NCBI RefSeq assembly: GCF_965363235.1
Contig: NC_134845.1
Coordinates: 60,727,261 to 60,791,260 of the forward strand
Length of the DNA: 64,000 bases
Reading direction: 5' to 3'
Origin: Mytilus galloprovincialis
Lineage: Eukaryota; Mollusca; Bivalvia; Mytilida; Mytilidae
The position numbers were made by a program, and so were the translations under genes. Positions within the stretch are counted from its first letter, which is position 1; each line of letters opens with the position of its first letter. The notes below the pieces were generated by a model, which was given only the letters and a program-made list of their open reading frames with translations, had not been told where the DNA came from and ran no database searches. Of this stretch, positions 23,671 to 36,333 are shown in pieces.

Positions 23671-26662
23671 ATTTCGTCTACAAATGATTAAAGAGTGGTG
23701 CTCAAATTAAAACAGTTGGAAAGCAAAACCGAATACGAAGATGAATCGCATTTGCAAAGCGTCTAATCAGCTTCCAAACAGGTGTTCCAAATCTGGCTAT
23801 TACTATTTACGCCTGCGGTAGAAGAGCGCATTGGAGTTTCGCATAATTCATCATCTTGTACACAGCTTATTTACAGAAAATGACCGTATCACTTATATAA
23901 AATGCAAAATCAATTTCGAAGTTGAAGCAATTGAAAACCAAAATTAAAATACAAACAGTTGTGTCAATTTGGGTAAGGCCATCTATGCCTCGATAAAAAC
24001 CTTGGTACCTTGTTTATATAAAAATCAAGCCACATAAAACGCCGATAGTGAAAATGACACGATTTTGGGATGTGCGATACAGGAGTAAAAAAGCGGGGAT
24101 GTGGGATTCCTGGGGGTAAAAAGAGGGGATGCAAGTTATAAAGGGCGTAAAAACTGCGACACGACCCTCGCTTTTCTCTGTATTTTCAAAGATAGTACAA
24201 ACAAATTTTACATTTTCCTACACTGTTCGAATGTTGTTTATATATCAGATATTAAAATTATTTATTCATTACAAAAAATGATCAATATTCTGCGTTATGT
24301 AATCCCATTTTCACGTTAACAGTTTAATTCAAAACAGGATCTAATATATACTTTAAAAAGACCAACACAAGTACATTTGTTTTCTTCTCGGAAAAGAGAT
24401 TGCAACCCTGCAACATTAAACTTTTCTAATCCGTATGAATATGTCAAGAAACACAGTTTTTAGGTGTTTTCGTCTGAAATTGCGATATTCAACAGGATAT
24501 ATAGAAACTGTTAATAGTTATTTATTTCATAAGCTTTCATTTCAAATATCAAATTTATAACGATTATAAAATATGTCATTTTCAATAGGATAAAATTCAA
24601 ATTTTGATCTATTTTATACCATTTTATAAACTGGGTAGATTTGATTGTTCACTATTTATTTGCTTGACTGAAAATATCCCATCGTAAAACGTATTAAGAA
24701 GGATTATGCTAATTTTTCAACGGGTTTTCGCTATTATTTGATAAATGTCCCATTTACATTGAAAATCCTTGGGTACCATAATCATATGATATATTAAAAA
24801 TGAGACAGTATAGAATTGATGGAAAATGTCATTTTATCAATAAAACATGTTCGTGTTAAATCTGTGAGATTCGTGATTTTCATTTTTTTATAGTGTGCTG
24901 AACTTAGACTATTGTGTGAAATTTAGTTTTTTAGTGCAGTATATCAAGATGGGTTAATCCAGTTTGATGATGACAGTTTTGTAGGCCTAATAAACATAGT
25001 ATGAAAGAGTTTGATTTTTATAAATAGATTTGAATCAAAATAGACCACACATGGGCATTTGTAAACATCTTTATACATTAAAGAGAGATATGAAGTATAG
25101 AGCAGTATATACTGCTGATCATTGCTTATTTGTATAAACTGAATGCACTTCTTCAATGGCGACTGCCCTGGAAGTCACTTACTGCATTTGGCATTCATTT
25201 ACGTACTTGCATCGATTTCAGACGCCTTAATGCTCAACTCTTAAACTGTTCAGAACCCATTCCTAGACAAAAGTAATGTATAATGCTTTCATCAATAGTT
25301 TAATGACAATACCTTAAAGGACAACTATTTTGAAAATAACTATACATCTTTTTCAGGTTTTTCCTTGAAAAAAATTTCCTCTACACACCGTTCGTGTGGG
25401 AAATTTTTCAAATATTTCTTGAAATTCTTTACAGGAACATCAGTAAAAAAATTCATTCCCACTATATTGCACTTTATTATACATGTATAATTCCTCTCCA
25501 ATATTTCCTCTGAAACAGGCATTACGTTATATTTTTGAAATAATATAAGTTCGTTTAATTTGGTAAACATTTACCATTATACCACACGAAGTTGTGTAAA
25601 AGAAATTTAACAGTGGCGGTTTCAGTATTTCCAAAATTGTTAGATGGCAGAGGCTACGGCAAACATACAACATTTTGCATAAAAGAGTGATTAAAAAATC
25701 AGTAAAATGCACTTAAGCATTTTTCTACCATAAAGGTGGAACTCCTTGCATCTATTCAACCAGGAATTGTCCCCAAGTTCAATATGATTACTGTAGTTAT
25801 GACTGACACAAATAAAATTAAAATGTGATATATAAACTATATAACAGGGAAATAAAATAAAAAAGTCATTATAAGATTACTTTGTCTGAGATATTTGCTA
25901 CATGACTTTAAACTCACTGAAGCTTTACCAAAAGCTATCAACTTATCTTTTTTTTTTACACAATCGATATTTGTGAATTAGTGCTGATTTGTATATGTAA
26001 TTGTAAAATATTTTTGAATTTGTTCTGACTATGTATGTAGAAATGGTGAAACAAATATAAGAAATTTGTTTCTTCGTTGCATAAACCTTGTCACTAGTAC
26101 AACATGCATAAGATGTACCAGTGCTAAGGCTAAAATTCAAAGTATGATGGTGACAAAACTTTGTTTTTTATTTGTGTCAGCTTTAAGTCTTCTATGAAAT
26201 AAAAAAGAATTAAAATTACTCAAAGGAAACTGTGACAAAAAAGATATTTTGGAACAGACATTTGAAGTGGCATGTAAATACATTGAACATATCAAAGAAA
26301 TGGCATTTTTTTCATAAAAAGCTAGTATCCAAAAGAAAGTCACTCACATAAATACGTATACCCTCTGGGTATCAGAGCTAACATGGTCAAAGTATTAAAA
26401 TTATGTCTGTTGACTTACAAACTTGCATTCTTTTTTTTTTATAGATCCGCAAATGCATTCCCTTTTCAGTTTATCCAAATAAATGTCATTAAAAAAGGGA
26501 AAAGAGAAACTCAGTTATCTTAGTAACATTTTCAAATCTACGAAAGTTTTTATTTTGTGTCATCTTTTTGTTTATTTTAGGTGTATTGGTAGTGTTTTAA
26601 ATATAATGTATATTAAAAAAAAATCGACAAAATATTACTTTAAATAGTAAACATAATAAGCA

Positions 26663-26668
26663 TTTATT
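26663..26668 (-). terminator. Candidate poly(A) signal of the FAM181 gene
   Basis: The plus strand TTTATT reads AATAAA on the minus strand, about 160 bases beyond the stop codon. A second AATAAA lies farther out near 26570. Other AT-rich hexamers occur nearby, so the choice is uncertain. Confidence 0.35.
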
Positions 26669-26829
26669 TATATATAAAATTTGTAAAAATACAAACACAT
26701 TTAAAAATCTTTGGTTGATTCGCAAGTCTTTGGTGTAATTTCATATAACATATTAAAAATCCATTCGGGACAATCTCCACATTTGAAAAATGGACGGAAA
26801 AAGATCACAAAAAGCACATTAATTTAGCG

Positions 26830-27858
26830 TCACAAATACGTATAACATGGTTGCCCAGGCTGGGGCTCAGTCCAGGAACACGCTGGGATTAAATCTGGAA
26901 TTGTTGAATTACAAAAAGCTTGTGGAAAAGTCGGCAAGGGAATGTCATTCAAATTCGTTTCGAAACAAGTATTGCTAAATGCCATATTGTCATTGAATTG
27001 TTGATTTCGAGTATCATTTGTAAACGAATTTTGAAAATTGTCAAAATTATCTCCTAGAAAAAGCTGTCCGTTCATATTATTGTCATGAATTGGGAATTGT
27101 TGTAACCATTGGTTATTTTGATTTTGATTCGACAAACCTGGTGAAATGCTACTAAGGCTTTCCGATGAATCTGAAAAGGAACGTGGACTACAGTTTCCAA
27201 CACTACTGTCACAACCGGGCGTAGTCGAACTATCCCTACCCGTGTCATTCCACGGACCAGATAATAATTCCTGCAAATCTGTCGGTCCTAAAATTGATTC
27301 TAATGTGTCAGTTGGTAACTGGATAGAAGAAAAGTCAGTGCTATTTGTTGGTAACAATCCGTTCAAATTTCCATATTGTTTATTGACTTCAAGAGCGGTT
27401 GGTTCTGTGAAAAAAGATGGCGGTAAATTCCTTTTACGTAATGGAACTTTGGAGGAACCATTGCAAGTTTTTGTTGCCGGGTCGGCACAACATTTTTCAT
27501 GTAAAGTTCTAGGGTCAAACAAAGCCTGCAGTGATTTTATTTGAAGTCCTATTTGCGAATTTTCCTTCCTTTGAATTTTAGCTGGTGGTCCGTTATAGCA
27601 ATTGTTTTTCCCGTCGCCTCCATCTTTTCCCGAACACCGTTTAAGCTGTTTCTGGAGATATTTACGATGATTGACTTTACGTTTTGATTTTGAAGGTTTA
27701 TCTAATGCTAATTTAATGTTACTAGACGCCATGTCAACAAAACTCAGCAGATTTAACGTAGCATCGTCCTGTCCGTGATGATGAATCTCTTCTTCCCCGG
27801 GGTCGGAAAATCCCATGGGCTGCATTATCCCAGTCATATCCTCCACGTTCAACATCAC
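26830..27858 (-). CDS. FAM181: FAM181 family protein, putative TEAD-binding factor (single exon)
   Basis: This is an uninterrupted 342-residue reading frame starting MMLNVEDM. Residues about 32-75 carry the FAM181 signature: LLSFVDMASSNIKLALDKP, then KSKRKVNHRKYLQKQLKRCSG. Residues 137-153 read KVPLRKRNLPPSFFTEP. This is the family's second block and resembles the omega-loop by which YAP binds TEAD transcription factors. Vertebrate FAM181A and FAM181B have been reported as TEAD interactors, so a nuclear role modulating TEAD is a reasonable inference. The central part (about 250-310) is Asn/Gln-rich and probably disordered, and there is no zinc finger or homeodomain. The gene is intronless within the coding part, and 27859-28250 upstream is likely 5' UTR and promoter. 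I cannot tell whether it is closer to FAM181A or B; a pre-duplication single-copy gene is likely in a mollusc. Confidence 0.9.
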   Translation of the reverse strand: MMLNVEDMTGIMQPMGFSDPGEEEIHHHGQDDATLNLLSFVDMASSNIKLALDKPSKSKRKVNHRKYLQKQLKRCSGKDGGDGKNNCYNGPPAKIQRKENSQIGLQIKSLQALFDPRTLHEKCCADPATKTCNGSSKVPLRKRNLPPSFFTEPTALEVNKQYGNLNGLLPTNSTDFSSIQLPTDTLESILGPTDLQELLSGPWNDTGRDSSTTPGCDSSVGNCSPRSFSDSSESLSSISPGLSNQNQNNQWLQQFPIHDNNMNGQLFLGDNFDNFQNSFTNDTRNQQFNDNMAFSNTCFETNLNDIPLPTFPQAFCNSTIPDLIPACSWTEPQPGQPCYTYL

Positions 27859-30800
27859 ATACTATATTTCATCGTTCTTTAAAAAGAATTCTTGTAGATT
27901 TTCCAAGTTGCACACAAAATGAATTCAGGTTAATTGCAGGTGTGCGCCGTCACATCAAGGTGTAAAACGTTTCAGTGATCTGTCTGCTCTGAGTTAACTT
28001 CTCTCTTATAGTATTCCTTTGACACTCTTAATGACACCGATTAAGCATAAATTTCTTTTAAGAGACATATTTGTTATAATCCGCTAATGTCCATCAAAAG
28101 CATCGCCAGTCCATTTGTTTAGAGTTAGGGGTTAAGTTAGCTTCATAAAGGTTGATGTCTTCTTCATTGAACGCAGGTAGCACTCTATTGTTCCCATCAG
28201 CCAGTAGATTTAATTTCGTCTTCTTTTTACGACTCGGAAAAGGCGTACAATGGCTGCCGTCATCAAAAGATGGAGAATATTAATCCGTTTTTACATGTTT
28301 TACAAAGCAAGTGGGCTGTCTTTTGAAGAGGTACATTCATGGGGTTTTATTTGAACTGTCAAAGCTAAGGTCGTGTCAGACATATAACGGCTAGAAAAGG
28401 TTAATGGGATGGGAAACACAGATGTGCATAAAAATATGGTCTTTTTCAAAATGGACTTCAAATGAATAAATTAATTATAATAGGTTTAAACATCGTTTAT
28501 ACAATACAATTGCTAATTTATAAGTTTATACTAGCGTGAAATATATATAATACTATACTTTGGCAATACAGTTTCACATAGAAGTTGGAGCTCAACTTGG
28601 GGACAAATCCGTTTTCATTTTTTTTTAAACTTTGGTGTATGTCGAAAGTTTCACAGAAATCAGCTAAAGTGCCATTATATATATAATGTATAATAGAAAA
28701 ATATGAACAAAAGTAAAGGAAATGTCAACACTGTGTTTAAATAGTTTTCTCATTACTTTTATTTATTTGTGAATTAATATAAACACCTATAGATATATTT
28801 TTATTTCCAATAGAGAAATCTTTGTAAAAACAGTACAATGATAAGTATATTAAACATTTGCAATATAAATAATGCAAATAAGAACCAAAAGCAGCAGCAT
28901 ATTCATTATGAAATAATCTTTATAAGTTATCTGCGTGGCTGATGCATATGAACAAATGCAACCATGCATGCATGCATGAGTCACCAAAAAGCAGATTCTC
29001 GCGGACATTGCAATATGTTATGTACAATTTGGATTTGGATGCAGCCTTCAGCACAACTTGCCCCAATGGTCTGAGAGAAAACAAATCACAAAACAAAACT
29101 ATTCGGGAGACAATGGAATAAATTATAAAGATTATTCATTATTTTTTAAGAATACACACATTTCGTACAAGATATCCATATTTTTTATTATCCATTAACC
29201 AAATAAAGCGAAGTTATCCTTGGTGCTTTATAAATATGCACGGATACCGTAAAACATCTTCACCTGATGAATACCGCTTTTAACGATGTTTTCAAATCTC
29301 CAAATTAAAGAACTTCATACCTACATTAACAAAATATTAACTTTATTTGGATTAAAGAGTTGAGAAAGTTTGAAACTTAATCAAAGATCTATCACTTTAT
29401 GATAGAATACATGTATCTGATATATGACCGAAGTAATTTAAACTTTTTTTATTTTTGTTTGGTAAGAACCTATTTTTAGACATGCATGTACAAAACAAAG
29501 TATTCTTATCTATATTTTCTGTTGTCTTTTATTGTTATTTTTTTGTGAATATAAATGTTATTTTGTAGGCAAATTAATAATACAACACTTATTTGCTTTT
29601 TATATATCAATTTTCATGCAGCGGCAATAAGATCCATGTAATATTTGCCACTGGATCAATACCCTAACCCATTCAATTTCTTATACCTTACATATATGGG
29701 TTTTTCTTCTCTAATGACACAATCAACCTAATGTACCGTTTTTATATTTGATTTTTAAAATTTGATATCATTGGTTTTATTTTATACAGTAATTTACAGA
29801 AATACTACAATAAACAGTAACTTTCTTTCAAACAAGGTAGTGATAAAAACTTATTTTGTCGTCTTTCTGGTGTTCATTGACATCATGTTCCAAAATTTCA
29901 TCATATTTCCCCCGGTTCCATATGTTGCACTTTAATTTTGCCTCAATAATTTGAAGTAAATTTTGTGTATATGTTTGCTCTTGATTTAAAGACATCTGTG
30001 CATGAGCCATTGTTCTACAGTATATGTCAGTTGTATAGTGCATGAAAACTGCTCACTTAATAATAAAAATAAAGGCTAGATTAACCTCAAACTTACTGAA
30101 TGTTTATACTGTAGAATTTTTTTCACAGAAATTCTTTACAAAAATGAATGAATTTATTTTACAAATTCCCTGAATTTAATCAGTAAATCTGTAAAAAAGA
30201 TCTTAATCATTTCAGGGATTTTGTAAAATCACTAGTCAAAATCAGAAATTTTATTAAATCACTAACCAGTTCAGTGATTTCACAAATTCCCTGAAATTTA
30301 AGTGATTTTACAAAATCCCTGATTTCACAAATTCCCTGTAACATATATATGTTTGATTGAGGTTTGCTCAAGTCCAGCTGCAACTATTTCATGAGAATTC
30401 TGGATGATTGTGAATTTATAAATGTTAATTACAAAATTTTAGCATAAATGAATGAAATTTTGGATTACAAACAAACTTTCAGGAAATGTCTTTTTACAAT
30501 GATTTCTTATTTACAAATCACTTATAGTTGAATATCTTATTTTTACTAGGTCAGCATTTATACCATTGCAAAGCCGTAAATCACCAATCTATTTAGCTTT
30601 GTTACGCCTCAATCGCAAGGTAACACAATGCTCGCCGACGTGTCCAGAATTCAAATTTAAGATTTTTGGGGATTTATAATATGTCTTTATTACATATAAA
30701 TATGTTTTATTGCCCTATTTCTTAGTTTATTTTTCAGAAAATATATTCTTTTGATAACAAATGATCCTTTATACTAGCAATTAATAGTCAAAAATTTACC

Positions 30801-32682
30801 AAAATGGAACTGGATTTGATAGTCTCTGATTTATTGCTGTGTGGTGAAATTTTTATACAATAAATCATCTAACTTATCGTAAATATTTCATAATACTTAT
30901 TGTTATATTTATTTAATGTTGAACGTACACTAACTGAAAATAAAGTAGTTTTTGAAAACTAGCCAACCTTTTCACTTTTAATTTGTACTTCTCTTTTCAA
31001 GTGTGCAAATATTAAGAGACGTGAGAAAGTTGCAACTAAAAAGGATGTTCGCTTCTCTCTTTCAAATTAACAAGCTTTTTTTCTCGCGCTGCGTTGAAGA
31101 CCCATTGATGGCCTTCGATTGTTGTCTGCTCTTTGGTCAGGTTGTTGTATCCCCATTTCCATTCTCAATTTTATTTAAAACGACTGTTATGAATTGACAA
31201 ATAGACAGTATTTAAATAAAGGAACGTAGAAAGTAGAGAAAAAATAAGGGTTCGTGTTCTTGTTTTCGAGATGTAAGCTATTGAAAATATAATTGGCGGA
31301 AAATGATGCTCTCTAAAGTTTTTTTCTTACATTTAATAAGACTTTTCTCTTTCAAAAGCAATGAAAAAACAAGGATTTTCTAAGATTTTAATCTATGGCT
31401 TTTTAAAACTATATGCAATAATATCATAAAAAGAAAAGTAGGATTTAACGGACATTTTTTTAATGGTACTACATGGATAAAACCAGGGGATTTCGAATAC
31501 CTGGCAAATAATCTAAAATAAGAGAAGCGAAAATTCAAATTCACGTGCTATAAGCCGCGTATGAAAATACACTTGAAAGTTCTTTTTTTTTTTACAAGTA
31601 ATCGTATAGTTCTTTTCTGTCAAACTTTCCGATACCATTCCATTGTCCATTGTTTTTTTGATTTTTGATTTTTTTTTTTATTCCGTTAATGAATTACATG
31701 AATTGATTTAGAAAAAGCTCAACAGAACACATTTCAATTTGACTCGGTAGATATATACGGAAGTGTTTAACGACCTTGACTGGCTTTTCAGCCCTCGCAC
31801 GGTCGGCGGAAGGTAGATTTGTGGTATACCACCATCTTGGATTGTACAATCACAGTACAAAATCGGTCTAGTTATTTGCCCAACTTAGCAACTTGATTTA
31901 AAAACAGATTTCCAATTAAATGGTTAGAGTGTTTATTTATATAAAGAAAACTTGTTAAGTTATTGTATTATTCAAAATATTTAACAAATATCAAACTTTT
32001 GGGTTTTTAAAATCAGTTTTTTCAAATGAGCAATTTAAGGAGAGATAACTCTTTTTGTACAAAATTTACACTGGGCTAATAGGGATTTTTTTTTTATTTT
32101 TACTTGTGGCAAGAAAACAAGTTCGGTGACACCATGTTTTCTTTTTATTTTCTTAAAACATATTATGAAACCTATCTTCTCACAATTTATTTCAAAATTC
32201 TATTTCATAGAAATTTTTTTTTATGCACTCTTATATGTTTTTTTCATGAACAAACTAACCAAATTTATGCAATTTTCAACGATTCATAGCTTGAAAAATA
32301 GCACGGTGACCCATACTTTTTATGATATTTTTGAAAAAAGCATAGTAAAATCTTCATTTTGGCAAATTATAAGAAAATTCTGTCTCAAAATACATTTACT
32401 TATGATCTACCTTAAAATCTTTCAGTCGAGGACTTTGCATTGGACTTCTTATCAGAAAAAGTTTTTAGGATTTGTTTATAATCATGCTTGATAAGGCAAT
32501 GTATTTCAATGTCATTTAAAATCTTGAACCTAGATACGATTTGAAAATGGCAAAAAAAAAAAAAAAAAAAACCAACAAAATGCGCACTTTTAAATCAGAA
32601 CGTTGCGCGGTTTGTATTATGACGTCGTTGGATTATTGCGATAAGTAGAGTGCTGCACAGTACTGGCATTTAAAATTTCAAG
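27859..32682. other. Intergenic region between FAM181 and the two-exon gene
   Basis: 27859-28250 is likely FAM181 5' UTR and promoter. The remainder is AT-rich with no gene I can support. It contains the repeat at 30105-30347, mussel repeat ends near 31090-31175 and 31760-31870, and a poly-A run near 32550. Confidence 0.5.
30105..30347. repeat. Iterated ACAAATTCCCTG element, partly palindromic
   Basis: ACAAATTCCCTG occurs at about 30161, 30284 and 30327. The related inverted word CAGGGATTTTGTAAAATCAC lies near 30212, with further ACAAAATCCCTG copies. The pattern suggests a small inverted-repeat element ending CCCTGTA, but its edges are unclear. Confidence 0.5.
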
Positions 32683-33893
32683 ATGGGCGCTAGAACGTCA
32701 AAACCCAAGAAGCAAAATTCAGACACAAACCAGAGTTCTGTAACCGTTCATCATACAGATACAAGTTCAACAAAGACGTTTGATAGAAGAAGTACTGTTG
32801 GGCCATCAGGACTGTACTACTATTATCCATTAGGACCTACAAAAGAAGTTAGAACACCGCCAAAACTTTCTCGACACCATCAAAATGTCAAAAACTCGAA
32901 GGAAAATTTAAGAGAAATGGCAGAGGAATTAGAAGAGAAAATGATGATAGCTAATATTCTTAGGGAAGAAAATCTGCGATCGAAAGGTATGAGAATTCAA
33001 AATTTAAAGAATACTTTGGCATACAATCATCAAGATAAAAAAACACTGACCAGCGCTAAAATATAGCACAGACACACAAACACAACATAACTAAAACATT
33101 TATAAAATAAAAAATCAACCGTTGCAGTTTGAAAGTAAATGGAAACACATTATATATTGAACCAACTTGAATTGTCGGGGGGAATGGGAGAATAACATTG
33201 TTTGTTTTTTTGTAGTACATGTATGGCATTTTTTTTTTAATACCATCTTTGATTGTATATAAACTGCTTCTGTTTAATAAACTTGAGAAATCCGTTTGCA
33301 CATGAAAAAAATCGTCTTTATGCGCCAAAATTCATTTGCGCAAATAATAACGTTTTGCCACTTGTCTTTAAAAAACTGAGTACACGTTGATAAAAATTCT
33401 ATTTAAGATGTTGCTTGTCCAAAGCGAATGCTTTTTTCGTTTGTGGAATTCAGAAATGTTTACAGTTTCTTGCATTAATTATGAAATATATGATGGATTG
33501 TACGATTTATATGTTTAGGCAAAATAGTAAAATACTTTTGACCTAAGATGGTACAACACCACATGATCAATCTCTACTCATCGGATGGTGTTTGTGGTGG
33601 AGGCTACAAATGGACTTGTCGTAAAATAATTTTTGGGAAATGTGACTTTACTGTTTTATATATTCTATATTTTATTAACAGGAAAAGCAGCCAGAGATTT
33701 TGAAGAAAGATATGCAAGAGTGATGGAAAGAAAAGCACTACTGACGGAGGAAAAAATACAGAAAGTTCAAGACAAGATGGTTTTAGACGAGGTCAGACTT
33801 TTAAATAGACCGAGGATGAGTAAACCAAGACTAATGAGCCATTCTATTCCGCACCTCTCCAAAATTGGTTCGAATACTGATACACAGCAGTAA
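32683..33893 (+). CDS. Unrecognised 171-residue, probably N-myristoylated helical protein (2 exons)
   Basis: Exon 1 is 32683-32986 (ends AAAG, donor GTATGA). Exon 2 is 33682-33893 (acceptor AACAG). The junction is phase 1 and the protein reads through as ENLRSKGKAARDFEERYARV. The N-terminus MGARTSKPKKQ has Gly2, Ser6 and a basic run, the classic pattern for N-myristoylation plus membrane contact. Residues 44-50 are a tyrosine cluster (LYYYYPL). Residues about 70-142 form one charged amphipathic helix, probably coiled coil, spanning the splice junction. The tail, about 145-171, is basic then polar. If the intron is retained, the frame stops at 33066 and gives 127 residues. I do not recognise the family. 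Support is codon-like composition, a good start and a clean splice; function is unknown and membrane-side scaffolding is only a guess. Confidence 0.72.
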
Positions 33894-34588
33894 ATGAAGA
33901 TCTTCCGGTCCCGATGTAGAAACCAGACGAAGACCAGCAGTGTCGTCTGCCAGTTCCGCTGTCCTCATTTTTCTGGAATAGAACTAATAGAACTACATGA
34001 CTCACATAGTATTTTTTAATCAGGTGAAATAATGAAATATTTAACATTTTCCAAATTCTCGTCTTCGTGGTGATGACCAGCCTGCACTGTGTTTGACAGG
34101 TCTAAATGTATCACAGTTGTTTTTGTTTGATTGTTTATTTATTGTCTGTTGTGTATTTATATGGTGGGAATCCTCCTACACCTATATATTTATGTGCACG
34201 ATTAAGTTAGATAATATCACGAACATTTTTGTGTGTTACTTACTTTTATTACGATTTATTACATATATGTAAGTAAATTTGGATTAGAATTGCAAATTGT
34301 CGTCGTAAAATTATGGTGGGAGGCCATATAATCGTAGTTAATAATTTTAATAGGGGTGATCTAGAACAGCTATTTACCTACTTTTTTCACGCTGATTTTT
34401 TACTGTTAGGATTTATCTGTCTGCTTTTGTTGAAACTTTGAAGGAAGATCGCTTTTGGTTATCTTCTATTGTGAAGATAATAACCCTCAACAATACCGGG
34501 GTTAACGATCCTCGTGAGAAATTCATTGGCGAGTCTACAGAGGACTCTGCCCTTTTGCTTTTTATGGCCACAAATAACCACACTTGTC

Positions 34589-34594
34589 AATAAA
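34589..34594 (+). terminator. Candidate poly(A) signal of the 32683-33893 gene
   Basis: AATAAA about 700 bases after the stop codon. I see no earlier exact AATAAA on the plus strand between the stop codon and this site, which would make a 3' UTR of roughly 0.7 kb. Confidence 0.35.
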
Positions 34595-34924
34595 GACCAC
34601 ACATTGACCTAAGCGGAGAGTGCACTATGAACTCGCATTGTGATATGGGGTCAGTCAGCTTATCAATTAGTTGAGTTCAAGTTACTCGTAGAAAGTAAAT
34701 ATATAACAAGACAACAGTCAATGAGGCTCAAGCCAGCCAACACAGCCAGAGTTATTTACTAATTCGTCATTTCATTTCAAAGTAACATTATTCCGGTATC
34801 AAAATAACAGTTCAAATCTGAGTTCAAATCAGAGACAAGTATAATACGATTATTATATTCTTTGTTCAAATGTAACATCAAATTACTAACAACAATGCAT
34901 TTACGTTTGTAATAATTTTACTTC

Positions 34925-35490
34925 AAAGTAATAACATTTCACACGTTGTAATCGATAAAATAACAACAATAACATTGCACATGTTGTTATCGAGAAAATG
35001 ACATTGATAACATTGTGTAAATATTACATTGTACAGGTTGTTATCGAGAAAACAACATTTATAACAGTGTTTATCGTCCTTCCCTCTGCCTATATCACCC
35101 TGTTCTGTTGCTCCGTAATTCTCGTATCAAGACTTCAAAACGAGACCAGACATTATCAGCGACGCCACAACGTGAGAGGAGAAGTTATCAGCGACGTCAC
35201 AATGCGAGAGGAGACGTTATCAAGCTTGCTTTTGTCAAGCGTAAAACTGTCTTAGGGAGAAAGAAACGACCAGTAATAGAACGATAAAAAGATAATCGGG
35301 TTTTCTTCGTATAGATATCGAAAAATATCAGCCGCTCGACACAATGTGAAACCTGTAACAGTGTTTATCGTCCTTCCCTCTGCCTATATCACATTGTGGC
35401 TCGCGGCTGATATTTTACGATATCAATGTGTAGAAAACCCGATAATCTATACACATTGTTGTAGAGAAAATAACATTTTAATAGTACTTC
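34925..35490. repeat. Composite repeat: short tandem arrays plus 59-bp-arm hairpin
   Basis: Units around GTTGTTATCGAGAAAA repeat at 34925-35060. GTTATCAGCGACG...GAGAGGAGA repeats twice at about 35152-35226. A 37-bp phrase starting TAACAGTGTTTATCGTCCTT is duplicated at 35062 and 35356. 35291-35349 pairs with 35389-35447 as an inverted repeat (AATATCAGCCGC / GCGGCTGATATT). No coding potential. Confidence 0.7.
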
Positions 35491-35877
35491 AAAGAAACCA
35501 AAGAAGTTACCGCAAAATCTGGATGAACTAAATTAATGTTCTTACCCGATTCAAATTTAGTGTCACGTGTTCACAAAAAACACCAAGTTTAAATGAGAGT
35601 AGAAATTAAAACCGCCATTGCCATGTGGGAAAAAAATGAAAAAAGAAGAAAATACAACCGCCAGTACGCAAAACGCAACATAGAAAATTGAGCAACATAT
35701 ACCTAACCAATAAATTATGGGGGATTTTTTTTGGGGGGAGGAGGTGGTCAAGTGCTCCGGAAGGGTAAGCAAATCCTTCTCCACATGTGGCACCCGTCAT
35801 GATCCTCATGTAACATGATTTTCTGATGGTTATAAAAACGAATTTCAATCGCAAAACAGGTAGTAAATGACACCAAG

Positions 35878-36037
35878 CAGTGGCGGATCCAGAAATTTAC
35901 ATAAGTGGGGGCCCACTGACTTACCTAAGAGGGGGCCCGCTCTAGTCACGCTTCAATGATTCCCTATATAAGCAACCAATTTTTTTTCCAAAAAGGGGAG
36001 GCCGGGCCCCCTGCCCCCCCCCCTAAATCCGCCTCTG
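35878..36037. mobile_element. MITE with CAGTGGCGGAT ends (copy B)
   Basis: CAGTGGCGGATCCAGAAATT at the left and AAATCCGCCTCTG at the right, with the same interior landmarks as 16250-16412 (GGGGGCCCACTGAC, CACGCTTCAATGATTCCCTA and a C-run). Confidence 0.8.
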
Positions 36038-36333
36038 CTAAGTAAAAAATCAGTTAAATAATGATTTCATTTTAAATCATAAAACAGCAGATAAACCAAA
36101 CGCTTCTTAAACTGACGAACGTCGCTTATTAGGTTAATGAAATTACAACAGGCCATGAAAGGTAAATATTGGGGTTATATGAAATTGTCACAAAAATGAA
36201 AATGAATCTCAAATTCCTCAATGAAAGTCAGATATAAAATCGTTTGGGGACGAAACACAATGTGTAAATTATGTGTGAGTGGGTTTCTGGAAAAGGAAGA
36301 AAAGATGAAAAAGGAAATCAAACATACATTTGT

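Larger units (their letters stand above)
15776..26662. other. Intergenic region between PIBF1 and FAM181
   Basis: About 11 kb with no gene I can support. It holds repeats listed separately (16250-16700, 17821-18403, 19500-20215, 22950-23280 and 23606-23670) and otherwise AT-rich sequence. Short open frames here have no recognisable family or codon pattern. 24060-24180 has a G-rich iterated phrase (GGGGATG ... GGGGGTAAAAAGAGGGGATG). Confidence 0.6.

Noticed and set aside
27146..27544. 132-residue plus-strand frame
   Set aside because: Antisense shadow of FAM181.
28252..28356. Plus-strand 34-codon frame starting MAAVIKRWRI with a possible donor after GAAGAG
   Set aside because: Attractive start and donor upstream of FAM181, but no second exon can be found and no family is recognised.
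32104..32491. 61- and 121-residue plus-strand frames upstream of the myristoylated protein gene
   Set aside because: Phe/Ile/Leu-rich translation of T-rich DNA, overlapping each other in two frames. No family signal.
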